This document shows positions 1 through 12,200 of a DNA stretch of 64,000 nt, piece after piece (positions within the stretch are counted from its first letter, which is position 1; each line of letters opens with the position of its first letter). Below the pieces are notes generated by a model. That model was given only the letters and a program-made list of their open reading frames with translations, did no database searches and had not been told where the DNA came from. This DNA is from Amphiura filiformis (Eukaryota; Echinodermata; Ophiuroidea; Amphilepidida; Amphiuridae). The position numbers were made by a program, and so were the translations under genes. Where the stretch lies: assembly GCF_039555335.1 (NCBI RefSeq), contig NC_092635.1:50302052-50366051 (forward strand), read 5' to 3'.

Positions 1-1225
1 CTGCACATATGAAGTAATAATTACAATGCAGATATCAGTATGAAACACACCAATTTAGATATGCATAGATGATAATTAATCTTATTGTTGTTTCGGAGGC
101 TTCATTTGTTTCGGAGGCTTCAATTGTTAACGGGAAGTTTGTATTGGGTCCCATTTTCAAACGGTGATATATATCTCCACGATTTTTAAAACATGTGACT
201 TGAGGATCTACTTTGCTACATTTTGATAAATAGATTGGATGAGCTCTTTTATTTATATTTGCACAAGCTTGCTGAACAGTTTGTTTCGGAGGCTTCAAAA
301 AGTTAACGGAAAAACGGCTCTTTGAAGTCAAGATTTTATAAAAATTTTAAAAGCTTGCAAATCGACTAATTTTTGTTACCCATTTCAAGTTAAGATAACA
401 ACTGTTATGAATCAAGAAGAAGTGAAGAAATAACCAAGAATTATGAACCAAAGCTACACCCACAAAGTTTGTTAACAATTGTTAACGGAAAATGAAGCCT
501 CGAAGCGACAAATATCGAAGTCCGGTTCTCAAAAATACAGGGCTGTTCACAATTAAATCTAATGTGGCAGTGTTTACTGAACATATGACTGTACTTTCAG
601 GATAAGAAAAATTATCCATGAACTAACTGAAGAAAACACAGGGTTTTACAAAAATGTTACTGTTTTTTATAGTTTTTCAAAATGGCAATATTAAGTACAT
701 TTAAGCCTGCTAAAACTGAACGCAGTAACTCCCAAAGCTGATTATGCTACCCAAGGTAGCTGCTAACTAGATGACTTATGTGGCCAAAAATCATGGAATT
801 CTGTGGCTTTATTAGAACACTACGGATTAAAATGTTAAAAATCCAAAGTTACACCCTTTACCGTGAAAATGACCATATACAAACGCATTTGCAGAGATGT
901 TTGCTTCGACAAGTTCAAATCACAATAAGCAAAATTATTGGCTTACAGTATGCTATATATGACTATTGGTATCAGTATGTGTGATGTCCAAAATGTTTTT
1001 GTTTCTTACGAAAAGAACACACTGCGAAAAATATGATTAAAAACATTGAGAATTTGGAGAACTTTTGGGTAAAATGTAAATTTAAATCCAATTCAGTTTG
1101 CTATACAGTTTGCTTGGTGAACAAGAATATATTACCCATTTAGAATAGACAATAGACTGCATTTAACTAATGAATTCATGCACCAAGGCCAAATTCATGG
1201 CGTCTATGCATGTCAAAATGCCTGA
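1..1225. other. Intergenic AT-rich DNA, no gene seen
   Basis: The stretch has no plausible exon. A short motif, gtttcggaggcttca, occurs three times (near 92, 107 and 282), which makes a repetitive open frame on the minus strand but no recognisable protein. Confidence 0.6.
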
Positions 1226-1228
1226 TAA

Positions 1229-1565
1229 GGGACGCACCATTAGATATTATCGGGGGGGCTAGGGAGTTTGGGTCAGGCAGAAAATTTTTTTTTTGCCAAT
1301 GAAAGTAACGAATTTTTTTTTTTTTAGCGGCTTTGGAGGCAAAATTTTTTTCGCCGCCTTTGGCGGCGAAGTTGTATTTTTCAATTTTAATGTATACCTT
1401 TATACAGAGCTGGGTAGGGAAATTTTTTTTTTTGCTCATCAATGATGCAAAATTTTTTTTTACTCTTCAGTGAGGCAAAATTTTTTTTTATACTCATCAG
1501 TGAGGCAAAACTTTTTTTTTCAAAAAACTCCCTAGCCCCCCCGATAATATCTAATGGTGCGTCCC
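1229..1565. mobile_element. MITE with about 40-bp inverted ends and TAA target duplication (PIF/Harbinger-like)
   Basis: The left end gggacgcaccattagatatt is mirrored at the right end by its reverse complement over about 40 bases. TAA flanks both sides (1226-1228 and 1566-1568), the 3-base target typical of PIF/Harbinger. The interior is runs of T separated by gaggcaaaa-type units, with no transposase. Confidence 0.75.
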
Positions 1566-1568
1566 TAA

Positions 1569-4500
1569 ATTTGTGGTCTACAAACAAGATGGGAATAAAT
1601 GCCAGTAACCATGGTAACTCTTTGGAAAAATTATTTGTGGAAGGAAATGTTCATAATTTGAGGCTCAGTCCAGTGATAAACAATGCATTTTGTTTTGTTT
1701 TTTGCAACTTATTTAAAAAAAATTAATTAACAACCAGTATCTTCAAACACAAGTTTGTGAATCCAGTGGCATTCCAGGAAGTTAATTCCCAACTTGTTAA
1801 CATGCAAAATTTGCTAATAATTTAAATTTAAAAAAAAAAGTACAAATCCGGGTATACTACTACTGGCTGTTCATTCATTCCCCCTGCCATACATGTGAGA
1901 ACATTGCTTGAACATTTATTGATTGCCCAGAAGAAGCAATTGCAGAAATCATATATCTTTCATTTTTGCAAAAACACTTGTTCAAAGAAGTGCAAGTTCA
2001 TTTCACATCTTTGAGTGCAAAAACAAACAAACATTAATAGAGCTGGGATTTCAGCAGATGGGTGCTAAGAGTCTTAGCTAGGATTTGACAAGTGACCATT
2101 ATTTTTGCCATATTATTAAACTACCTGTCCAAAATTTTACTCTGCTGAAAACATGAACCAGACCTCTGCCCCTTCCGGGGGTTGAGAGCCAACTGTCATG
2201 TTGAGCGTACTACACAAAGACCACACGCTTGTAAACGGCACAAACACAGCTTTTGAGAATATGACCAATCACAGTTTTTGAATACAGTTGTCTTTAGTCA
2301 TGGTCACAGTTCGGTCATGTAGGTCGCCCGATCGTGTTATACCACGAAAAGTATGCTGACATGGAAGGTACATCCTCTCATGATAGAAAATTTGATATTT
2401 TGCCTATTGCTTGGCCCAGGAACAAACTGCCCATCCAAAATGAAGGGTGTACGGGTGGCTAGCTAACACCCTGAATTTGGTGCTCATCATCAGATGATAG
2501 TGCTGTAACCTTGACCATGCTTTAATGCTTTTAATAATACCCATCTCTAGGAGTACTTTCCGGCTTTGTTGCTTACACTATCCAGAGAGGTTGCCAATGC
2601 ACTTGGTCCAGCCCTTTAGGCTGGTCTTGCGCTACATGGTTGCCAAGTCCTTGAGGACCACAGACAGCGGCTATCCGCTAACCCCTCTCACAACTCTTCT
2701 TGGAGATACAATGTATCATTACATTGAGATTTGCATGTGTAGTAGTTGCTTATTAAAATATGGATAATGACCATACATTGTTAATTTTTTGGTGAATGGG
2801 GAGTACACTGAAGCAAAATATCAATTAAGCCAACTCATCTGTATATAGAAATTCCAATCTAATGAACCATTTACAATCTAGCTTAAATTGATAGCTAGTC
2901 TATCTCTATCAGCCCAGAATATACAATGTAATGCTATTAAGAATGACATATAAATCACATCTATCACTGTACATGATTATAAAGGTATCATTTGTATGAG
3001 GAAGGCTGTGCTTGGTACTGAAATGGGATTACCCTCAATATAAAAGAGAGATATGTAGGCTCATTCATTTAAAGCTTGCGTATAATTATAAAAACCAATC
3101 AGTACATACCAATTTATAAGTCATATGCGGCATGCGCGCAAATATTAATAAATGTAATCTATTTATGTTTGTAGCCGGAAGGGCCAGTTGTGAGTTGTTT
3201 TACGCTGGACCCTATATAAATGCTATTTACAGGTTGTATATTTGCAAAAAATCAGCAATGTTTCTATAGTTTTTGATCTTCTATTACATTGCTGATACAG
3301 AGGATCTAACAATGATATCACAAATTCATCATCATGTATGAAAACATTTAAGTAGGTCAAGTTAGACAAAAAATAAAGATTGATATCTACATTTGATGAT
3401 AATGACACCTGTGATCCACTGTGGCATTCCTGTGATATTCCATACCAAATTAACGATTGTTTTATTTATATATTCAACTCGCCGAATAAACTGAATATAT
3501 ACATACATCCAATTTTAAGCTTTTACAATGCAATGTAAATTCCATAGTACAAAATAAAGTAAGACACACTGCAAAGTTTACGGTAGGCCTAGTTTAATTT
3601 CACTTAATGACATAAGTGGATAAATTGTGAAAATAAAAAAGCAGCAGAAATAAGTTTCAAGGATGAAGAGCTACATGTAGTGATGTCACTATGTGAGCTG
3701 ATGAGAATAGGTATTCCCCATGTTAGTGTAATATGTATGCGTTCATACTAGTCTCGTGACAGGTGAGTGTATGAGCAAGAAAAGCTAGCTGTTTTGGTAA
3801 GGATTGGATGTAAAGCAGGTCGTAGTGGCAAAATGAATTTGTTGAATAGAGAACAGGTAATTTTGATGTTAGTATTAAAAAAACCCACATCTATTACTCG
3901 TGCATGCATGCATTTATGTAACAAAATTGTAATTATTTTGGACATGAGTGCAGGCCGAGTGTGGGGGGAGGTATGGGGTGCAAATCGTGCAATCAAGAAA
4001 TATGGGTGAAAAGATCTGTGCAGTACTATTTGCCATCAAATTGTTACATGTAACCTGATTATCACTATAGCAACTGGATCGCATTTTTGAGTCGTGAACG
4101 ACAATCAAAATGATCCCCAAACTTGCTTGCCATCATTCCAAAATGTGCATGATTCAGTTATCAAAGGAGTTAATTTTAGGAAAATACTTCATGGTGATGG
4201 TGAATATCATCAAAACACTGTCCTCTAAAGATCAACTTGGACGACTCCAGAGAACAATCTTAGACATGCTTTGGACAGGTGATTCTGTAATGTATGTACT
4301 TTGCAGCTGGGCATTTGAATATATTTGTTGTAAAACTAAATGATCAAGTTCCAATAATGTTTATGAAAAAAAGTGCAAGCAAAAGTAAATGTTTGTGAAA
4401 AAAAGTGCAAGGAAAAGTTCATAGATATGAATGATTATTTTGACTGTCCACTATCTTAGAAAAAAAAAGAGAATTTTTTTGATGATTTTCACAGAAGGCT

Positions 4501-4740
4501 TGAATTATTTTCTGACTCCGAGAGGCTCCCCCAGAATGGCCAAGGAAATCACATTCTCCATAAAATTTGACAAGCGAAGAAAGCGGGAAAAGTTTTAATT
4601 GGCTGGCTCCCTTTCAAACCCGGGATCCACCCTTGGGACCAGTCTTTTAAAAACAGGATTTGGATAGTTGAAACCCATTCAAAACGAAAATTAATATCAT
4701 TTTCTCATAGTTTCATTAAAAGACCCTGTAGGTAAAGGTC
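1569..4740. other. Intergenic DNA without genes; one repeat fragment at about 2410-2485
   Basis: No coding exon or RNA gene is visible. The segment around 2410-2485 (ending ggctagctaacaccctgaa) is a repeat that recurs inverted at about 31947-32010 and directly at about 34370-34480. The remainder is AT-rich single-copy-looking sequence. Confidence 0.5.
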
Positions 4741-4870
4741 ACAAAATTTAGATTTTTACTTAAATGTGGTGTGATCAAGCAAAATCAGTCTGAAGTCAGA
4801 CATATTCAATTTTCAGTTTTCTACATGATTGAATAAGGCATTTGCAGAAAACCCCATTGAAATTGAGCAA
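4741..4870. repeat. Dispersed repeat, one half of the element seen at 16978-17212
   Basis: The text tgtggtgtgatcaagcaaaa and about 110 bases after it match 16978-17100 closely. Only one terminus is present here. Confidence 0.6.
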
Positions 4871-5449
4871 ATTTTCATGTTTAAATAGCCCCAAAAATTT
4901 AATTATTTTAGGGGGGATTTATTTTGGAGAAAGGTCCACATTTTGATCATTTTGCACTCCTACAAAAAATCCTGGGTATGGGTCCGAGTCCTGGACTAGG
5001 TTCAAAGAGAGTAACAGTTGTGAAGCTGTGTAAAAATAGACACCTGGTAGTCCAAAGGTACCTATCTATTTAGTATGTAGTAAACGATATCTACTGATAT
5101 TTGTTTGTGTATTTACACAGGTTCATTTAATTGCTGTGATACTTGTAGTAGTATCAACATTGGGAGCAGACAGACAACTAGCCAGGCAAGGATAGGACGC
5201 TTTGATGCACAGCAAGACGTATTGAATCTAAAGAATTTGAATTGATGCTGACTGACCCGTAGAGTGGCATAAACATTTTGGACTCATACAAGACATACCA
5301 TTCAGTAGTAGTACTGAATGCAACTTATTTTCTAACCAGGTAAGACAAGCTGTATGCTGTTTTTGTACTTTAGTAGAAAGGAAATGTCTTATCTGTTGGA
5401 ATATACTAGTCCTAGTTCTACCATTGTGTGGGCACCTTTCTAACACTAG

Positions 5450-5890
5450 AATACCATCTCACTTCCCTGAGATAGTGAGAATACACTATCAGGCCAAAAA
5501 ATAATTTGCTTGCTTGCCCGCCACCGACCGACCCAAAACTGGCCAAAATCAGGGTCCACCCTTTTAATGGTTACTATCCATTCATGCATCAATGTTTCCC
5601 ATAAACTGGGCGTCTTATGTAGTTGGTACATTGTATGTAGTCGTTCTAATTGAATACATTTCTATGGTGTATCTTGCGTATTGAAGGTCTCAAGTGAAGT
5701 TTTGATGTATCTTTCCACATGACCTATGTTCATTACCTACAGGCCTATATAGTTGTGTGTAATTATAAAAATATTTTTCCAACCAACCGACCCACCCCAA
5801 AAATCCCACTGGTGGGCAAGCAAACATTTTTTTTTCATGCCTAAGTGTATGCACCTTTCTAACACATACAGTAGAGTGGTAGAATATTGT
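5450..5890. repeat. Imperfect inverted repeat
   Basis: A segment around 5493-5525 (ttgcttgcttgcccgcc) is mirrored near 5811-5840 (gtgggcaagcaaac). Both lie beside a repeated gcacctttctaacac string. It is probably a decayed MITE. Confidence 0.4.
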
Positions 5891-5993
5891 GAAGGAATTC
5901 TGGGAAATTGACAAGTTTCTGTTATTTTATGCTGTATGATTGATTGAATGGCTATATTGTTACATGCTTAGTGTGGTATATTTTGAGGAGTTA

Positions 5994-6540
5994 GTGAAAG
6001 AAGGCCCTATGTGCAATAGCTGCCCTATAGACATTTAAACATTTCTGCATGCTATAATGAAAGACAGAGATAAAAAGAATTTATCGCGTCTGACTCTGAT
6101 GTCACTGTCAATTACAACCCTTGATTGGTTTACACAGGTTAATAGCTCGTAAAAGGAAGGCCATTCTATCTGGTGCCGATCGGAGAAAAGGAATAGCAGA
6201 AAATGGCGAAAAATTACGTACTTTTACAAGGCAAAAAGCAACTTTTCTAGGCATTGTTGACATGGTGCCTTCACGAAAGAAAGTTTCCTACTATAAGTAT
6301 AAAGACCTAACTTTTGAGATGGTTTGCATGTTTGAAGGTGCAAAATTAACAATAAGGCGCCCTGGTTATACCGCCGCATTCAGCAAGTCATCATCACGAC
6401 ACTTGTAAACAAACCGTGCTCGAGTTTGATTGACAGATGATGACGTCAGACGCGATAAAATCTCTGTCTTTCATTATACATCATGCAGAAATATGACACC
6501 TGGCAGCTATTGCGGATATCACCTTCTTACACTTTCCGCT
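5994..6540. mobile_element. Foldback MITE, caatagctgcc family
   Basis: Arms of about 110 bases at 5998-6115 and 6425-6535 are inverted copies (each with ataatgaaagacagagat or its complement). Both carry the caatagctgcc core near the outer end. The interior has no transposase. Related copies are at 7584-7685, 12597-12712, 34555-35215 and 35256-35392. Confidence 0.7.
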
Positions 6541-7091
6541 CGATTTGTGTAATAGTCATGATGATGACTATTTAGGTTATAATCTTCTGGGGTTACTACA
6601 GATCAGGGTAGACCTGTGATACACTAGGATATTCACATAGAGCAAGTAGCACAGCAATTCAGCAATTCCAGCAGAACAAGAAGCAGCGGTTTAAAATTTG
6701 AATCCAATCTTGTTGTCACATTTAGCGTGGATACATATGCCAAGTTTTGAGCACATCGTTTAAGACAGTTCTTGCTCCTTCGTCACTGAACATGTAATGA
6801 CGCAGGAGCAGAAGCCGACTGGGACCGAGGACACAGCTGGTGTTTATTATAGTAGTTTACAGACAAGTTTTGATCAGCACATCATTTATACGTCAAAGTA
6901 TCATACATCTGCTCCCACTTCAAACGCATGTTAGTGTCATACCATCGATCATGGCAGTGCTGTCAATCACAATACTGTGTTGGACGGGACTTCCTAGCTT
7001 ATTTGCATGACATGAAAAGATAACAAAATGTGTCTCAGGATATCAGAAATATACAAAAAGAAATTTTTGAATTTATAACTATATACATATA

Positions 7092-7352
7092 TGTGACACG
7101 ATCTGGTCTGTGGGGGCCAAAGACAGCAAATTTGAAACTGAGATAAGGGTAAAACCATGGAGTAAAAAACAATAAAATACATAAGAAAATAGACATCAAA
7201 AAACTTCATAACTTTAGAACCAAGTAAGCTAGACCTTTGGTGTTTTCAGTAAATGATAGCCTATTGTACATTTGTATGTGTAATATAATAATTACAGTAA
7301 CTCAATTTTCAAAAATACCTCCTTTGGCCCCCATGGACCAGATCGTGTCACA
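7092..7352. mobile_element. MITE with tgtgacacgatctggtc inverted ends, copy 1 (TA-flanked)
   Basis: Ends tgtgacacgatctggtc and gaccagatcgtgtcaca are inverted, and TA flanks both sides, as for Tc1/mariner-type elements. A second copy with the same interior (aacaataaaatacataagaa) lies at 36422-36664 in intron 9. Confidence 0.72.
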
Positions 7353-7583
7353 TATTTACCTTTTTTTATACCTTTTTTCATAGTTCCATCCTAATCCTTT
7401 ATAATATCTAGACAAGTGTATTCTACATGTACAATAGCTATTTCAAGGATTTCCATATTATTTTATTGTCAAATAATGACCTCGCGTAAATAATGTCAGA
7501 TTAATTTCCACTGAAATTTGTTTTTGTATTGTTTTGTTGTATATAAAAATTGTTTCTCATCCTGTATGTGCATTATAATTTCG

Positions 7584-7685
7584 AGGCGTTAGTCAGAAGG
7601 CCGCATCTGCAAATGCTGCCAGGTGTCACCGTATTAAATATGCAGATACAATTGGTTACATCTCTATAAGGCAGCTATTGTGTAG
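7584..7685. mobile_element. Short caatagctgcc-family foldback, degraded
   Basis: It has the aatgctgccaggtgtca left part and the aaggcagctattgtg right part of the family described at 5994, without long interior sequence. Confidence 0.55.
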
Positions 7686-7689
7686 TTAG

Positions 7690-9027
7690 ATCTTGCGCTA
7701 TCAAACCCTGCTATAGTTGTACACAGAGTGCTTCTAGCACATAGGGATCCTAATTTCATAAAGTACCCCCTCTGTGGATAGACAGAAAGTTTGATCAATT
7801 AATCCTTGTTATGGGGCCAATAACCCAGGGCAGTCAGAAACACTTAGTAGTTTTATCCATGTTGCAGGGCCAATGACCCAGGGCAGTCAGTCAGTTCAAT
7901 AAGTAATGACAACAGAAGTTTTATTTAAGATGAATAATAAGTATCACATAGTAAGTACATGTAGCATATTGATTATTGGCCTGAATAGGAAATTCTATAT
8001 ATTCTACTGTGCACTGAATAAATTATTGTTTGGCCATGGAATTCCAAGCATTTGTTTGTTGTTATTGTAATATCATCATTTTGGTATTTATATAATTATT
8101 ATATTTGTCTAGAACCAGTAGTGTATTAAACGAGATCTCTCATTTAAGTCTAATGTCAGTGAGGCACAATTGCTATTTTGTAAATAAAATATAAACTGAA
8201 GAAGGGGAGCAACGAAACTTTTGAGAAACTCTTGAGAAAAGCATTATAAATCTAAGCTCACAGATGAGGGCTTGAAACAGTGTGACTTTTCAAAAAATGC
8301 TCTAGATACTTGTGAAGCAAGGTGCACTGATCAATATTTTATTCTAGTCAAATGTGTTATTTCATGACGTATCAAATTGTATTTTTTTAAACATTTTAGT
8401 TTGTTGTTGTCTTGCACTTGCATGATAAACAAATGAAAAGATTAAGTTGGGGAAAAGAAAAAATGGGAAAGGCAACAGAAAGGAAAGGGGAAGAGGAAGG
8501 AAAAAGATGTCAAAATGAGAAGAGAAGAGATTAAAGAAAAAAGGACAAGAATGGAAATTGAGGAAGAAATCCAGTAAGTATGTGTTAAAAATTGGCCTAA
8601 AAGTACCAAATTTGATATAGGTGTTTATATTATTACACAAACACTGCTAGCTCAGGCCATAGATAGTGGAGGAGTCTACATGTATGCTCAGGCACTGCTC
8701 AGATTTTTTTCTACAGATTGCTCCTGATCGATATTCGATACAATACACTTTTAGTATATGACTCAAAATAGCCTTCCTGTTTCCTTTACCAGGTTTTCAA
8801 GGTCACTATTCCCTGTTATCACGTTGTCACTACCATTCATTAAATCTACTGGATATAGCGAGTATTGTATCACACTAGGGTGTTACATGTGTTACAAAAA
8901 ACAGCATATATCGCATTGATTTTTACTGTTGCAAGTAACATCTTTTCCAGTCACTTTTTGAATACTAGACAAGCATCAGTAACAAACGTAAACTATTTCT
9001 TTCCTGGCCTCCTTTATATATCAGCAG
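7690..9027. other. Upstream region of the ACSL gene; no feature firmly assignable
   Basis: A 60-base direct duplication containing gacccagggcagtcag or acccagggcagtcag is at 7811-7890. A purine-rich stretch (gaaagg, ggaaga) is at 8450-8560. A promoter or noncoding first exon of ACSL may lie here or further upstream, but none can be named from sequence. Confidence 0.4.
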
Positions 9028-9049
9028 GTAAACACAAAAGGAGTTAGTC
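9028..9049 (+). other. Possible 5' UTR part of the first coding exon
   Basis: A plausible splice acceptor (pyrimidine-rich stretch ending atatatcagcag) ends at 9027, so the first coding exon may start at 9028 and be preceded by an untranslated exon upstream. An in-frame TAA at 9029-9031 lies six codons before the ATG at 9050. This fixes that ATG as the first usable start in the exon. No upstream noncoding exon could be identified from sequence alone. Confidence 0.4.
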
Positions 9050-9214
9050 ATGCAGGACTTTAAGGAATTAGCAGATGACAATGTGTGGATAGTTGCTGCT
9101 GGCACAGCGGTAGTAGTAGTCCTAGGAACCACCCTCTATTGGTTAACACACCGTGGATCTAAAACGCGCATCATGGCCAAGTATGATTATAACAAACAGT
9201 CTGTGCTTTTGCCG
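9050..9214 (+). CDS. ACSL: ACSL exon 1 (residues 1-55): N-terminal membrane anchor
   Basis: The exon opens with ATG after an in-frame stop 19 bases upstream and ends at CCG followed by gtaagt, phase 0. Residues 11-33 are hydrophobic ([20 protein letters not shown]) and are followed by a basic patch (HRGSKTR), the usual look of an ACSL signal-anchor facing the cytosol. The last 14 codons, from the internal ATG at 9173 ([14 protein letters not shown]), match the short exon at 63261, so this ATG may start an anchor-less form. Confidence 0.88.
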
Positions 9215-12200
9215 GTAAGTTTGATTTTATGAATGGAGCAATGTTAAGTGTGTTATTTTTTGAGATGATTGACTGTTTTCAGTTATAACTTTGTACTTAT
9301 ATAATTTACTGCACTGTATCAATGGTTCAATATGAGTTTGGTGTGTATTGATAATGTCATTAATGATGCCATGTGCATATCTATTTATAGTTTCTGATCA
9401 ATATTTAATGTTATTGTCACTGAAAGCTACTGATGTGTAACGGAGAGCTGTGTTTAGGCAGAGTAGATATAATACTTTTCTTACATCATAGACTGTTTAC
9501 AGCTTCTTCTATGGTTTAGGTTCCTCTTTTAACCTTGGAAGGCAAAGAACACCCTACTCGTAGTACATGGAGAAACTTTGTAGTCGCCTGCTTCGCAGCC
9601 GAATGAAATGAAAGTGAATGAATTTGGTAGACCCCATTGCAAGATGTGGCCGTGCACGTGCCTGGCACCCGTGGGGTTCCTGGCCAAAAAGGCATGAAAA
9701 TCCTCTATTTTGTTGCCTGCTACGCTCGCAAAATGTTACTTTTTGGGTCAAAAAACATGAAGGCGCTATATCTGACAATAGCAACAATCGCGCAAAGTAG
9801 CACAAGTTAATCTGAAAGCGTGATTATTGTCATAAGAGCACAGAATAGCATAAGTTAATGTGAAAGCATGATTCTTGTCATAAGAGCACAGAATAGCGCA
9901 AAGTAGCACAAGTTAATGTGAAAGCGTGATTCTTGTCATAAGAGCACATAATAGCAGACCCATTCCATGTCAACTACTGGGATGTGCACCGCAGCACCTC
10001 TTCAATTTTTTCCTTTTTCTGTGTGGTGGTAGATATTGATGAGAAAGTAAAATCCCGAAAATTTGAGCTTCATACTCCATTTCGTTTTCCCGTGGCATCA
10101 ATTTGAAATTTAGGGGGTCAGCATAAAAGTGTGTAAACGCGAAAAGACGACGTTTGGAGGTCCATAAATGTATAAAGGGAACCCTTTACAACTTTGAAAA
10201 GTATGTATCCTAGGATACTTATTTGTGTAGAATTCAAATCTGGCATCAGAAAACTTGTAACTTTGCTTTTTTGTACTACCGTACCTCAAGCTTGTGCTAT
10301 TCACGCGATTTTGCGTTTTTGTACATCACATACAGTACCTCAAGCTTGTGCTATTCACGCGATTTTGTGTTTTTCTAAAACCTCCCTAAACCAGATTTAG
10401 TTTTCAACCCCACAATTTAATTTTATGAAACAGTAAATGAGTATCTATTGGCTCCTTCTTATTTTATCCACGAACACCTCTCCTAAACATTATCGCCTTT
10501 TTTAAAACAGTCCACACCAGATTTTAAATTTCTCTTTGCCGAGAACCGCTGTGTCTAAAAGTCGCCATCCTCTGAAAGAGTTGTCAGGACGAGGATGTTT
10601 AGATATGAAGTACTTACCGACAAAAATCCCTTTCCCGAAAACCGCCCAACCCCAAACATCACTTCTCTTAACTTAAAAAGCATTCCCAATTTGACCATTC
10701 GCAATTTGAGCATTCACAATTTGAGCATTCACAAGTTGAGCATTCACAATTTGAGCATTCACAATTTGAGCATTCATAATTTGAGCATTCACAATTAAAT
10801 TATATGAAACAGTAAATGAGTATATATTGGCTCATTCTTATTAAATACAAAGCATGCGCAATTTGAGCAATCACAATTTTAATTATGAAACAGTAAATGA
10901 GTATATAATTGACTCCTTATTTTATCCACGAACACCTTTCCTAAACATTATCGCTTTTTTCTGAAAACCGCCCCAACCCAAAAAACCGTCACACCAGCTT
11001 TTAAATTTCTCTTTGCGAGAACCGCTGTGTCTAAAGTCGCCATCCTCTGAAAGAGTTGTCAGGACGAGGATGTTTAGATATGTTGTACTCACCGACAAAA
11101 TATCCCTTCCCGAAAACCGCCCAACCAAACATCACTTCTCTTTGCCGAGAACCGCTATCCCGAAAACCGCCCAACCAAACATCACTTCTCTTTGCCGAGA
11201 ACCGCTGTGTCTAAAGTCGCCATCCTCTGAAAAAGTTGCCCGCCCACCCCAAAACCCTCCACATCAGATTCTAGATTGCTCTTTGCCGAGAACCGCTGTG
11301 TCTAAAGTCGCCATCCTCTGAAAGAGTTGTCAGGACGAGGATGTTTAGATATGTAATACTCACCGACAAAATACCCCTTCCCGAAAGCCCAAACATCACT
11401 TCTCTACTTAAAAAAGCACACGCAATTTGAAAAGTGGTATGGCATTTTCCGTTCACAATGGACCAAAGTATAAAAGCGAAAAATAGCGAATAAGCGCACC
11501 CTTATATAGATCTATCAATCAACCACCAAAATCGCAAAATCGCGCGAATAACACTACTTCTTAAGTACTTAGGGAAAATAGCATAATCGCGAATAGCGCT
11601 TCAGTGCTAAGGCATTTTTCCCATCAGAATGGACCAAAGTACAAAATCGCAAAATAGTGCGAATAGCGCACCCCCTATATAGATCTATCAATCAACCACC
11701 AAAATCGTAAAATCGCCGAATAGCACTACTTCTTAAGTACTTAGGAAAATAGCATAATCGCGAATAGCGCTTCAGTGCTAAGGCATTTTTCCCATCAGAA
11801 TGGACCAAAGTACAAAATCGCAAAATAGTGCGAATAGCGCACCCCCTATATAGATCTATCAACCAACCACCAAAATCGCAAAATCGCGCGAATAGCACTA
11901 CTTCTTATGTACTTAGGCGAAAATAGCATAAACGCGCTTCAGTGCTAAGGCATTTTCCCCATCAGTATGGACCAAAGTACAAAATCGCAAAATAGCGCGA
12001 ATAGAGCACCCCCTATATAGATCTATCAACCAACCACCAAAATCGCAAAATCGCGCGAATAGCACTACTTCTTAAGTACTTAGGGAAAATAGCATAATCG
12101 CGCAAATAGCGTACCACGTTAAGCCGTTTGAATGTTGTAGAAATATTGTAAGTTTGAAAAACATAAGTGTTAATAGCACAAATAGCAATTCTTCAAAATC

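Noticed and set aside
6121..6408. 95-residue open frame with basic residues
   Set aside because: It lies between the arms of a foldback MITE, and I see no transposase motif or start context.
10690..10797. Regular 15-base repeats as a CRISPR array, and the open frame with SIHNL repeats as a gene
   Set aside because: Units are directly joined with no spacers, the DNA is animal-type, and the reading frame merely translates a minisatellite.
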